A stretch of DNA of 64,000 nt, from contig JARUPZ010000010.1 in the NCBI GenBank assembly GCA_031213475.1, positions 4,938,776-5,002,775 on the forward strand. The letters are read 5' to 3'. The notes beneath the pieces are model-generated. The model had not been told where the DNA came from. It saw only the letters and a program-made list of their open reading frames with translations, and did no database searches. Shown one piece after another: positions 1 through 11,537 of the stretch. This DNA comes from Nereocystis luetkeana. Its lineage: Eukaryota; Sar; Phaeophyceae; Laminariales; Laminariaceae. Within the stretch, counting starts at the first letter, position 1; every line of letters begins with the position of its first letter. A program made the translations under genes and the position numbers.

Positions 1-1350
1 ACGACGACCCTTGTCATGTTGCGCCCAAGCTCAACTTCCCCTCTAGCTCGTTGTCCCTTGAGGTTGCGGCCGTCACCTTGGGCATATGAATCCTCCACTG
101 GTTAGACATACCTCTCATGAATTGAGCAGATGATGCTGCCGTCATCCCCAGTTCTGCGGCGCTGCCGGAGGCTTCACGGTTAGTACTCCCGTGAGGTTAG
201 CTGGTCTACGTGGTTCACTCGCCAACGGAGGCAAACCCTAACGTTCTTGGAGCAGGCAAGGAGATACGTCGTCGCAGCGACGACTACGGGCATGGTTTGG
301 AATGGAAAACGATCCTAAGCTATCAAAATGTGAGGTTTGTTTAGTCCACGAATAAGTCTATGACGCCCTACGGTGCGACAACGCTAGATATCTGACGAGT
401 GAGTACGCGGTGCAACGCCGACCGCTGCAAATTGCTCTACCTCATCATGCCCATATCTTTCAGATTTTGATGACTAAACTCTGCCTGAATGACGATGTTA
501 CTTACAACCTAATCCCGTCGTCCTTCACACCTCTGATCTCATCGTATTTACTCGCTTTGAACCCCCCCCCCCTTCATTCTCTCTCTCCTGATACCGGTTA
601 CCGGTCTACACCTCCTCTGCGTTAGAGCCCCGAGCGGATTGTTTTCAGTTTCCGATTGGGCATGCACGTGCTTCCTGCTTGTAGTAGAGCGGACGACGAA
701 CAGACCTGCAGCGGGCGGGCCAATGGGACGCACGCAGGGAGCGGCGGGGATAGTGGGGGTGGCCATAGGAGAAGGTCAAAGTCCACTCGTAACTCTTCAC
801 GCCGTCTTCGTTGTGAGTATATTGGATGCTTGCGCACGCTCCTCCTGTAAACTGGATACAGCAGGGTTATACATCGCAGATAGGTGAGAAGATATCCACG
901 TGACATAGCTCAAACCTGTCCTTTGTACTACTCAAGGTGATCCACTTCGTAGTTCACCTGCTTGTACGCGCTCCGGCTAGTTCCCTGTAGCCCCGTGCGC
1001 GATGGCCGGGTTCTCGATTTTGTTGCAAAATAGTCTCACTCGTCCGCCTTTCCTGACTGTTGAAACATCCGAGCAACTAGTCTCAGCTTGGGTACGAGCG
1101 CAGTTTCTTGGCCAACCCTACGGCATCCCTGTTTCGTAAGCTTTCAGCATCTCGCTTTTCCGCTTACATCATCGCCGTCCCCCTCCTTTGAAAATCTCTC
1201 GGACCGTGCGCTAGTCACAACGACGCTCACATCTCTCCACGACACCTACCAACTGATGAGCTACCGCCCGTATCAGTGCATAGCAGTGTCACACGCCGGA
1301 ACTGCACCGGTACCTATCTGATACCCACGCGGGTATTATTGGGGCGATAG
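1..1350. other. No gene recognised
   Basis: No exon with clean splice sites or family motif was seen. Only short unconvincing open frames and a short C run near 560. Confidence 0.5.
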
Positions 1351-2026
1351 ATGGGTATGAACCAAGGGTCATTGCAGAGGATATTTCGATATCGTTTCAG
1401 CGGATTCCTTAGCATGGCTTTGGGTTTGTTGCTCGGATGCGTTCAGAATTTTGCTTCGGGCGAGAAGCAAGTCAGAATATTCAGAATTGCTAAACTACCC
1501 CCACATAAATTCGAAACACAGAGCTCCGAAATGGCACACCACAAGCTCCTTCTACGGATCATTGGTTTCCAGCGCCGACAAGCCAGCGACCCCCTTATGT
1601 CGAATGCCAAGGCCCTTAAAAAGGCACAACGCGAGAGCGTTAGGACGACCATCCGCAAACGACGCATTCTCTTTGCGGGGGTCGTTCTATGGACGGGCGA
1701 TGAGCGGCTAACCCGTCGGGTGATGTTTGGAACGATGACAGGTAGGGAGAACCCGGGACCAGGCTGACCAGAAAATAACTGGGGCCAATGTCTAGCAGAC
1801 GACCTCAGGGTATTTCAAGCCATCGAGCGGTCCACGGAAAACTCCCCTTTGCTGTTCGGAGTAGAGACGGTGTTATGGCCGAGGGCGGCTACGAAGAGCG
1901 GGAAGCGGTACGGGGGGGATCGTCGAAGCGGCGGACTGTTTCATGATGACGTGGTACAGAGGCAAGGCGCAGAGACGCCGGCGGTGCCACGCCGCTGAGG
2001 GTGCCAAGAGCAGCGACTAGAGGAGG
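1351..2026 (+). pseudogene. Decayed LINE-type retrotransposon ORF (region after the reverse transcriptase)
   Basis: The plus strand reads LTRRVMFGTMTGRENPGPG, a TGA where CGA (Arg) is expected, then PENNWGQCLADDLRVFQAIE and STENSPLLFGVETVLW. After a G run the frame shifts and continues IVEAADCFMMTWYRGKAQRR. The order RRVMFG, PG-x-GRP-x-x-W, CL-x-DDL-x-x-F and a final W-x-x-x-A helix is what I recall from the C-terminal part of endonuclease/reverse-transcriptase proteins of non-LTR retrotransposons. The stop and the frameshift show it is dead. No reverse-transcriptase catalytic motif was seen upstream, so this is a 3' fragment. Confidence 0.5.
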
Positions 2027-4330
2027 GGGGAGGGCAACCGTACTAATACAGCTGTCGACGAATGCAGAAACGTAATGGTAGATCGGGTGGCTAGGTATCG
2101 GTTCGACTAGCCCTTGGATTCTAGCATTTTTTGTTTGCTTCTTATTGAGTTGGTCAATGGAGGGGGGCGCGAGAGTAGGAAGGATACGGCAGAGAGTGTT
2201 GTCTAGGTTTCCGAATCAGTTTCCTAGCAGAGACGGGCACCCACGTTATACTATTACCGCCTGGAGTACATTTTTCTCTTTTATTTTCTCCCTTCTCTCT
2301 TCCTTTTTGTTTTTCGCCTTGTCTCTCCCTCTTTTTTCTCCTCTGTGTTGCTTCGTGCGTGCAGCAGTCTGTCCTTCTTGAGTACGTATGATTTCCTTCT
2401 AGCACCCTTTCTGATCTCCTTATGTCATTTGTACTATGTTCCATTTCAGATTTGTGTTGTCTTAAGGTTCGTATTTCCTGGCCTTGCTTGTGCTTGTTGT
2501 GTTTCCGTGCGCGGTACCCTTGGAATTTTTCTTGATTTACCCATAGATTTGTTATACTCTTTGGCTTTTGGGGTTTCTTTGTATCACAGTCTGTGACACA
2601 GAATTTGTATACCTCTAGGATATGGAATAAGGGCGATCATTGAGTGTACTGATAAAACTCGGTAGGAAAGGCGATTTAATGCTAAGACAACACACAGCGT
2701 ACTGTAGTATACTGCTGTACTGTATAGTTTGCGCTATGTTGCTGAAATACGTGTGGCTCGGCTTTTGCACAAAACAGGTTCACCGAAATTTAAGGCAAGA
2801 CACGCCTTACCGCACACAATAGTCTACCCAAGACCCGGCGACGCTGCTCCTGCTGCTGCCCCCGGGTGGGGCGGTAGGGGGTCGCAGCAGCCGGCACAGG
2901 CTAACCTAGAAGGACGTGTAGGGGTCAACACTAGCAGAACCGGCATGTGAAGAACGCCAGCAGAACAAGGGTTGATGCGTCAAACTCCAGTTAAGGCCCG
3001 CTACTAAGAAACATGCCAGTAAGAAATCGAGGCTCGGCCTTTCACAAAAAAAAAGGAATTGAGAAAAAGAAACGCAGCTCGAACTGGCCGACAGAATAAG
3101 AAGTAGCAGCTGAAGAACCTTCAGCAATCGACGCCCACACAAGATAAGGAACGAGATCGATTCGGAAAAAACCGAACGAAACAAGAAACGCGGACTGCAG
3201 CGCAGGACTGTGCTGTGTACAACTTCCTCCCGCAGTGTGGAGACCCTATAGCTGGGTTGCTTTTCTTTAATTTTTTAATTTTTATCAAAACCTTTGTACC
3301 CCGGACCCCCAAAATCACCGGCCGACTTAGTTTGTGGGTAATTCGATCATTTTCCGAGGGTGATACCGCCCGCCGTCGCCCCACGTGATCGCAACTCCAT
3401 CGAGGATACGGCATCCTCCATGCGCGGTAGTGCATTCCAGGGCTTCGCTCGATGGCCTTGACCACGTTGTTGGTCGTTTCCAGCGAAATCATTGAAGATA
3501 ATATCTACTCCTACGAGACATTATATCGGTGGGAACAACATCAAATTGAACACAATTCTCACTGGGCACAGGAAAGACTACTCGTAGAGGAAAGTTTTTT
3601 CAGGGCTCTCTGGGATAAAGACCTGCAGCGGTTGACAAGAGTCCAGGAAAAAAAAGGAATTTTCTGTCTAATTTAGGTGGAAGAAAGACCAGAAAAATAT
3701 AGGAGACGCTTCAGTAGTAAGGGCCGTTCATAACGAACCGAAAAAAAATCCTGATTCGTGACTTTTTGGCATGCCAAATGATCACGATCTGTGACATTTC
3801 AGTTCTAACGAAAAAAGCCGAAAAACGTCACGTTTCGTAATATTTCGAAATTGTAAAAATTCCGATATTTCAAACCCGACGGTTTTTGCGGATGGAGCGA
3901 ATTCTCGCGAGTGGGGCGCGGCCCGGCCGAGCCGGGCCGACCGCGCCTGGCCCGGCCCGTGGTATATTCGAATCACGGGCCGAAGCCTGACCCAGCCTGC
4001 GAAATTCCTATTTAACCGATCGTAGGCTAAGTCCGGTTCGCGACATTCTATCTCGCAGGGCATCTCTGCCCGGCCTGGCCTGTGACATCCTCAGATCATT
4101 TTCGCGTTTGGCTTCGAGCAGTGGCTCCTCCTCGTCGAAATTTCGAGGCCACAACCTGCTTGTTAGCCCGCGCCCAGCGTTGTCTTTGGGTAGCTGCCCG
4201 TTGTCCACAAGCGGCGCACGAAGCAGAGTCTGCCATACCCCTATACCGACCTTCGGATGCCGTTGGCGCGCGTGGGTTGCGTAGTGCCTTGATCAGGCCC
4301 GATTGGAGACACGACAAATGCCACGAAAAG
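2027..4330. other. Repeat-type and low-complexity DNA, no gene recognised
   Basis: A pyrimidine-rich stretch (2270-2360), A-rich text, and from 3720 an AT-rich segment with GATTCGTGAC-type words followed by a palindromic GGCCCGGCC-rich patch (3910-3970). Confidence 0.5.
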
Positions 4331-5880
4331 CGGGGGGGGGGGGGGCACGTTTCGACACGTCAATTCATATTTCCAAGGCGAGCGGCACACCGTACAACGA
4401 AATGGAGATAGCAAAACAAAGACTGTAGCGGCCCGCAAGCGTCATCGCTCACTGGGATGTCGACAACCGGGGGTAATGTTTAGCAGGGACACCAACACAC
4501 CAGACATTATAATCGCAAGGGGAGGAGAGGGCGTACTCGTTCGTTGCTTGCCCTCAGTCGTCTGACGATTGACCACGCATCTCTTTCGAGACGGAGCACC
4601 GTTCCTACTCCTAAAAAGAGACAACTCCAACATCTGGGCAGCTTACGGGAAGGGAGGGCGTACTCACTTGTTGCTTGCCTTTAGTCGTTTGACCACTTGA
4701 CCGCGCATCCCTTCCGAGACGGAGCACCGTTCTTACTCCAATTTGAGAGACAACGCCAACATTTAAGACGCTCATTACGTTTTCCCCAATACATATTATT
4801 ACATAAAAACCTTGAGTTCATCTCATCCCCTTCCTACTTCGCCGCATGTTGCCACCATCTATCTCGTATTAATATTAATAGGAGGGGGGGGCATCATTGC
4901 AGGGTAACACTCAACTTCAAAATACAACACTACCAAGACAACCCCTACCCTACCCTACCCTACCCACGCCCCTCCCCAACACACTATCACACTGGGTGAT
5001 AAGATAACACACCCCCTTGGGACGAATTTCAGACCCGGTTTCCCTCCAAAACATGGGGGGGGGGGACACACAACGAAAATGGTGGTTCTGGAAAGGTTTT
5101 GTCGGGAAGGTTGCATAGACGCATCGCTCGTCGTATTCAGTACGCCCTCCCGGTTGTCGAGAAACCCAGCTTGGAAAATCGTCCGAGGGGGGTGTGTTGT
5201 CTTATCACCCTGGTGTGATACGGTACCACTATGGGCGGAAACACACGGACCGCTTAGACATTAGTTCAAAGAACAAGCGGTCCTTCTATGTACTCGCTTA
5301 GTGGTGGCACTTTTAGATGACATGATACACCCCCCGGAACGATTTTTCCAAGACGACTTTCTCCAAAATTACGGGGGGGGGGGGGAGGGGGCACACACCA
5401 CGAAAAAAAAGTGATATTTGGAAAGAATTATCGTCGAGATTTAATTTCCATAGACGCGTATGTACGTGCTGGTAGCTTCGGTGCTTGCACCCTTCCCACC
5501 GTAGAGGGGAAATCACCTTGGGAATAGATCCAAGGGGGTGTGCTATCTTACCGCCCGTGCGGTAGTGTCATACGGTGTGTACGGACACAAGACACCATAT
5601 ATGTAAGGGGGGGTGGGGAGGGGGCACTACCAATAGGGTCTTCAAGTCTACAGCGCGACACCGCCAACACAGCCCTACATCCCCCCCTCCCGCCCCGCCC
5701 TCATGCCCCAACTCCTCCATCTCCCGCCATGCACGGCGAGTAGCAGCCCCAAGGCCAGAAACGAATAAACAAGCGGACGCGTGGGTCGGGAGGGGCGGGG
5801 GCGGAAGAGGAGGAGGAGGAGGAGGAGGAAGAGGAGGAGGAGGAGGAAGCGGCGGGAAGGGAAGTGGGGATGGACGCGTG
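4331..5880. repeat. Left arm of a large inverted repeat (about 1.55 kb)
   Basis: This stretch reads, in reverse complement and with scattered differences, as 13455-14971. Outer ends are long G (left) or C (right) runs; inner ends are GGA-rich and finish near GATGGACGCG. The arm itself is modular: two copies of a unit containing CCGTTCCTACTC / CGAGACGGAGCACCG (4530-4640 and 4670-4800), then units with a poly-G tract and a GTGTTATCTTATCACC-like edge. Related modules occur at 37440-37930, so the arms are built from a dispersed transposon family. Confidence 0.8.
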
Positions 5881-5965
5881 AATCACGACAAAAAAAACAC
5901 GATTCATGACCAAAATCTCACGAATCGTGTTTTTTTTTGTTCGTTAAGGTCGTTCTTGTAAGGAG
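5881..5965. mobile_element. Small AT-rich inverted element, family 5
   Basis: AAAAAAACACGATTCATGAC and TCACGAATCGTGTTTTTTTT pair with each other. A sister copy with the same words is at 49900-49990, so it is a dispersed small element. It abuts the inner end of the left large arm. Confidence 0.5.
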
Positions 5966-8900
5966 TTTTTTTTTTATCTCGTTTCGCGGAAAATTCACGG
6001 AAACGCGAAAAAATGTGGTGGGTCCTATTGTCGCCCGGTATCATGTGAGGTCGAAATGCTCGTCCATCTGATCGAATCGTCGAAACCAGCGGCGCGCGCG
6101 TGGGTTGTCCGCTGGATCGTGCCGCTAAAGGTGCCCCGACTCCTAGAGAGGCGACCATGTCTCGCCGTACCTCGCGAGCTCAACTTCTGGCGCGACAAAG
6201 CCCTCCACGACATGAAAATAGCTGGCGATTTCCTGTAGATCTCGGCTATGTCGGTGAGTCGGCTCTGTTGACTGGACGAAGAGAGCTCTCGTTGTGCACG
6301 GCGCTTTCTGCGACCATGTGCAGTGCCAGGTGGTGACACGACCCACACGGCTCACACTGTGTACGCCTATCCGATGTTCTGCGGCGATGAGGGACTTTTC
6401 CGCGATACGGGAATTTGTTTTGAGGAGTTTTGCCGGGGTTGAAAAAATTCCGCGAAACGCGAAAACACCCCCCGGAAATACTGGAATTTTCCTCGAAACG
6501 CGAAAAAAAACGTCCGGTTAATAATAACGACCCTTGGGAGTGGCCCTAAATACAGCTGGAACGTGCCTACTATTAATACTTCGAGTCAGTAGACCAAATA
6601 AGGCATTGGGCCTCAACACCAAACTGACGTTTTTTAGTAGCGCGCCTCAACTCTACTAGCGATGGTGTTCGGTACCGGCACCAGCAGCACAGCAGGAGAA
6701 TGAGGAGGAGGTTCGTCGCGCGACGAGCGAGCGACAGATCAAGTCATTGCCTTCGTGCCGTTATTTCGTGTACAACAAGGCCACCTCGTACTGGCTGGAA
6801 GGGCTGGAAGGGCGAAGCGCCATCGAAGACGCTCGTTGTCGGTTGCCAGTTACCAGGTATCCAGGTATCAGTTACGAGATATCAATTGTCAGCGATCAAC
6901 TGCTGTTTCAGATGTTTGTCAAATAATGCTTGATTTCTTGTGCAAAATGTTGTCAACCGTCATCCGTCGACTCGTCGGGTCGTCGAAGAGGCAAACTGAA
7001 ACCGTCACACCTGGTATAAAATATGAAACGGAAGGAAAGACACCCCAAGTCTCTACGAAAACCAATATTTCAAAAACGCGACAACTCCCCAAGGTTGACT
7101 CGAAAGCTCGTGACTCGTATCAGTGCCTACAGCACACAGTATACATAACCACCACCTGGTGCGAGGAAGAGCTCCTTGGGGTGCTTTGGAAGAGGCCAGC
7201 CGAAGCAGAAAGAGAAAGCTGGAGCTGTTCCAGTCTGCGGTTCGAAGATCGAAACCACAACAACTTCCTAGTCGTGGGCTGTAGGTTGGGCGTACCTGGT
7301 ACCTCGACCAGGTAGGTGGTAGCATGGACTATCGATGGGACAGCGTAGGAGAGACAGGCGACGGGCTTGACGCGGAAAGGGGGCTAGCGGAGTCCATCAG
7401 GGTTAAGGTGAGGTTTCTTATTGCCACTCCCGAGTCAATCAGCCCGACAACTCGGTGGGTGCGTGCTGTTTGTGTTATGACCGAATCCCAACGGCAGGTC
7501 CGCTTACTGCTGTTGTGCTGTACAGGTACAACCTGGTGACCTCCGGGTGCACTATTATACTGTACCTGGTATGTAGGTACTGTTGTACACCGGGAGGTGA
7601 TACGTATGCGTGCAGCAGCCGCATGGTCTAATTATCAGGCAGGGCTTGGGATGCACCAGGAGGTGCGTACAGCAATGTGGTGGTAAATGAGGCGCGAGCT
7701 CAACAGACAGACTACTGCTGTAGTGGTGTACCTGCGATGCTGGGTGAGGATTGGAAACTGACCATCAACCGGTGCTTGTGTTCTTGTGCGCAACGTCAAC
7801 CTCAGTAAACTATAATAGCGGCATGTACCACACCAGACACAGCAGCAGTACTGCCCCAAGGGGACACAATGATGTCGGCGAGACTACGGGTACTTGGTAT
7901 TTACCAGGTACACGCCCAAACTAATCCACGAACACTGCTCTTCCATCTTCCATCTGTGCTGTCTGAACGTGGCCAGCACAGCACCACAACAGAGTTTCCT
8001 GAACAGCAGTACCACTATGTCCGCATAAGAGTCAATTTGGTATCAAGATCCTCACAATTCCGGACGCAACTCGTATCAATAGTATTAATACCAGGTATGC
8101 TGAACTTTGAAGGATACGGATTACTTCACGAACGGATCTTCGCCGCGGGCACGCACGTACCCGAGAGTGCGAAGCGGGAACGTCGAGTACTCGCTGCGTT
8201 GACGTGGCAGCATTTTTTTTCTACAGTATTATTTTTACGCTGCCGCTGATCATTCAATGTAAGTACAGTATTGGATGGGATGAGGCCTCCTGCCCCGAAG
8301 CAGGGGAGCCTCGCCCGGGATAAACTCCGCGTTTAGTGCGTTCTCAGCGTGGTGCCAATCCCTGGGATTGAAATGATCTTGCGAAAAAAGACTCCTACGC
8401 CTGTGTAGGGTGAGCGGGAAGGTCTGTATTTTTCCTGTGCCTATTACCCTGTTCTGGCAGGGGAACTAGCCTTCAACAAAGTGATCGACTCGGGCGTTCA
8501 TTTTCTTAGTTGATCCCACCAAATCCTGACTCCTCATTTTTGGTGCCAAATTTGAGTTCATCTGATTGGGTGACGATTTTACTACAGTACCTGGTATTCT
8601 TTTACGCTGCCGCTGATCATTCAAATGTAAGTGTCGGATTGGATGAGGCCTCCCGCCCCGGTCGGTGGTCCTACCCAAAATTCCTTGTATTATTTGTTTT
8701 TTAATTGATCACCTACCGGCGCTGTGTTGTCTCACCCAAACTTGTGTCGCTTACGTACGTACTGGTGTACTGTAGGTGTACTTCTGCGCGCACATGGAAG
8801 AAGCTGACTCAAAATCCGGAGACACTAGCATTGCTCGCGGTCACGTATAGTCCTTGTGCTGTTGGTTGGACGCGTGTACCAGCGGTCGTCCCCATGTCGT

Positions 8901-9236
8901 GGTGATCATCACGGAAACGACGCGCGGGCTGCTGTTCCACTACATAAGCTTTCATGTGGCACCCAATCCTGTGTTGCACAGCCCCCCTGCGTAATTTTCG
9001 TGGGCGACACAGCAGTAGATTTTGTTCCCGCTTTGCTCTCTCTCGAGTACATTTTCGCGTGGGTCTGGCCGCCCACCCCACACAACCACCACACCACACT
9101 GTTCTGCTGCTATGTACCGCTGCTGGTGTAGTACTATCAAATACTACTGTTTCATGTACCGCTGCTGCTTCGTTGCTGCCGCCGCCGCCGCCTTCTGGTG
9201 TTTGCTTTTTTTGTCGATCGGCACGAAAGATTTTTC
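5966..9236. other. Loop side of the large inverted repeat, no gene established
   Basis: Contains several ACCTGGTA/TACCAGGT words and the 80 bp direct repeat. A stretch at 6680-6760 reads QENEEEVRRATSERQ after an acceptor-like CACAG and could be an upstream exon of the coiled-coil gene, but no donor fits. Confidence 0.4.
8221..8310 (+). repeat. Direct repeat of about 80 bp (partner at 8582-8670)
   Basis: Both copies read ACGCTGCCGCTGATCATTCA, then ATGTAAGT, TTGGAT and GATGAGGCCTCC-GCCCCG. The copies are 360 bp apart. Confidence 0.65.
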
Positions 9237-10110
9237 TGTAAGACCTACCAAGTATGCCAATGGAAACGCAAGGTATCCATAAAAAGGGTGAATTCCGAAG
9301 ATACCGGTCGGAGTTTTTCAGGTACAGCTTGCTATGAGCACGATTCTTCCAACCGAAATTTCCAAACGTTTGGAAAGCCCCGAAAGAAGCAATTTTTGGG
9401 CAGATGTTGAGCCAAAATCGGCTTCAGAAAACTCAGGCGGGTGTTTAGGTTAAAGCGGCGAGATCCCGGCGAGATCCCGAGTGCTCAACAGACATCGATC
9501 GACAAAACCAACGACCTCGTCATGAGTTGTGAACGGAGTGCTCTCGTTGGGGGCTCCGACCCACCGTAGTGTCAACGTGTTCTTATAATGGCGGGTGATA
9601 TGTGGCGGGCGCTGGCCAGGCGTATGATGAAAAACAATTGGCCGCTGGTGTGCGCGAAACTGATGACAACATTTCTCCATCAGTCTCGAATGGCCAAAAA
9701 TACTTCTTCTTTTTTCAAGTTTGGGACAAGACCGTAGGACGCCGGCGGCAAGCTCTTGCCACCTATATCATGGATCCACCTGATGTCTTCGAGGCAGTCA
9801 TCTGTACTCGTTGGCCTTGCCCGACACCGAGCGAGTTGACCGTGGGCTGAGTCTATGTCGAGATCGAAGGTCTGTCGTCGCACGAGCTGATTTTTCATCG
9901 GCGTGTTGACCTTTTACAACGAGAAAAAAACACATTGCGCCGCCTGCAGTCGTGTGGAAAAAAAAACCGAAAAATCGAATACGTTTTGCCTTTTCCCCCA
10001 CAGCGGCGGTACGAAAATACGTTCATCTGTTTCTTGAAGGCGATATTTTCGACATAAGAAAAAAAAAAAATCGCGTTCCCATTGCCATAGGTGCAAGGTA
10101 TTACGGGGAG
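9237..10110. repeat. Left arm of an inner inverted repeat
   Basis: This pairs in inverse orientation with 11975-12740. Shared words include GCTTGCTATGAGCA, GGCAGATGTTG, CAATTGGCCGCTGGTGTG, ATCTTCGAGGCAGTCAT-like text and CTGAGTCTATGTCGAGATCG. Divergence is higher than in the outer arms. Open stretches on both copies are AT-rich and full of frame breaks, so no protein is called. Confidence 0.7.
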
Positions 10111-10190
10111 CCATATTAAATAGGACAAAAACCTAAATATTTCGCTTTTTTTATCAACAATGTTTTGCCCTATTCATTATGGTCCCCCGC
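10101..10190. mobile_element. MITE-like element, family 1 (diverged copy)
   Basis: Starts TTACGGGGAGCCATATTAAA, ends CCCTATTCATTATGGTCCCCC. It shares the termini and the AT-rich middle of the better copies at 37261 and 49444. Confidence 0.5.
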
Positions 10191-11537
10191 AACAGAGGAT
10201 TTTTTTTTCTGTGTTTATAGACAGGCATTAGAGCCCATCTTAACGGAGACTTTTATTTTTTTCGATTTGATTTTTTTGTTTTTTTTCTGATTTAATTTAC
10301 ATCTGATTGGTCAAAGAGTAAACGACCAAGCAGGCAAATAGGAAAATTTGAAAAGTCTTTTGGGATTTTTTTCGCGTGTTTTTTTTTATTTCAATTGGAA
10401 ATTTGGGAGTTATTTGGTCTTGATGTAGCATGTTCATGGTGGGTCAACACCCTAGGTGGAGTCTGGGGTTATTCTTGGTCACTTCGGTGACCACGATCGA
10501 GGCGATAAAACACGAACCTCAACGAGAGTTGACCGGAGCAATAACCGCGCCCACGCCCACAGACCATAGAACATCGCACCCCGGCGGTGGCGCCTCAAAA
10601 GTAATCATGGCGGCCGCAATCCCAATTTTTCGGCCTGCTCGATCGGCCAACAATCACGAACGCCTAGAAAAAGAGCGAAAAAACGGAGGATACGCTCGAG
10701 ACCTCGATAACTGCATCACCGCTGCTGTTCCGCACGCGGCGCTTGAGGGCTCCCTCCGCCTACCCAAGACACCCTGGGAGTGATAGCTTCCTATCCTGAT
10801 CTACCAAAAAGAAAAAGAGGCTGGCGGCGGCGAGCACGCGACAACGCAAAGCTTCGCTCTCGTCTGACGCGCGTCGCTGTTTGTCGGCTGGGCGTTGTGT
10901 GACGCGGCGCGTTCTTCCTGGTTATTCCGAAAAATAAATCGATTGACAACTGTTCCCCGATAGGACACAAGCACGGGTTTTTTTCGAAATCAAACTAAAA
11001 TTCATTGAAATGAAATTTTTATTTCGAAATAGCGTTCCCCGTTAAGATGGGCTCTTAGCGGATACGAGACATGCCTGCCGCAAACATGCTCGGAGCTTCA
11101 GGGAACCCCTCTTACGTACGACACACCTGTTGTGGTGCGGCTGGTTACACTCAGACAGCACATTCAGCAACGCGGCAGAGCCGTGTTTTAGAAGCTTGTA
11201 CCTTGTTACTATCAAATAGTTTCGAGGAAACGACCCCCCGTAATGTCCTTCGGCAACGCCTCGCCCTGGATGTCGATTACTAATAACAACCCCGAACTGT
11301 ACAAGGTAAGGAGAAAAAAAAGTGGGGCATCCCGCGACGGACTCCTGTTGAGCGAGTACGTACACCGGTAGGCCGGCTACGTATCCCACGAGAATAACCG
11401 CCCCGCGAACGGTCCCCAAACGCACACAAATAACTATCCCGGTACTGATGCACCGGGATATTCATGTGGATTACATTTTCTCTTACCCTTCTCACTACGC
11501 TCTGTGCTCGTCTACCATCGATACCGGAAAATGACAG

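Noticed and set aside
6755..7315. 186-codon plus-strand frame
   Set aside because: No recognisable motif, no splice context, AT-variable codon use and several repeat words inside; probably chance.
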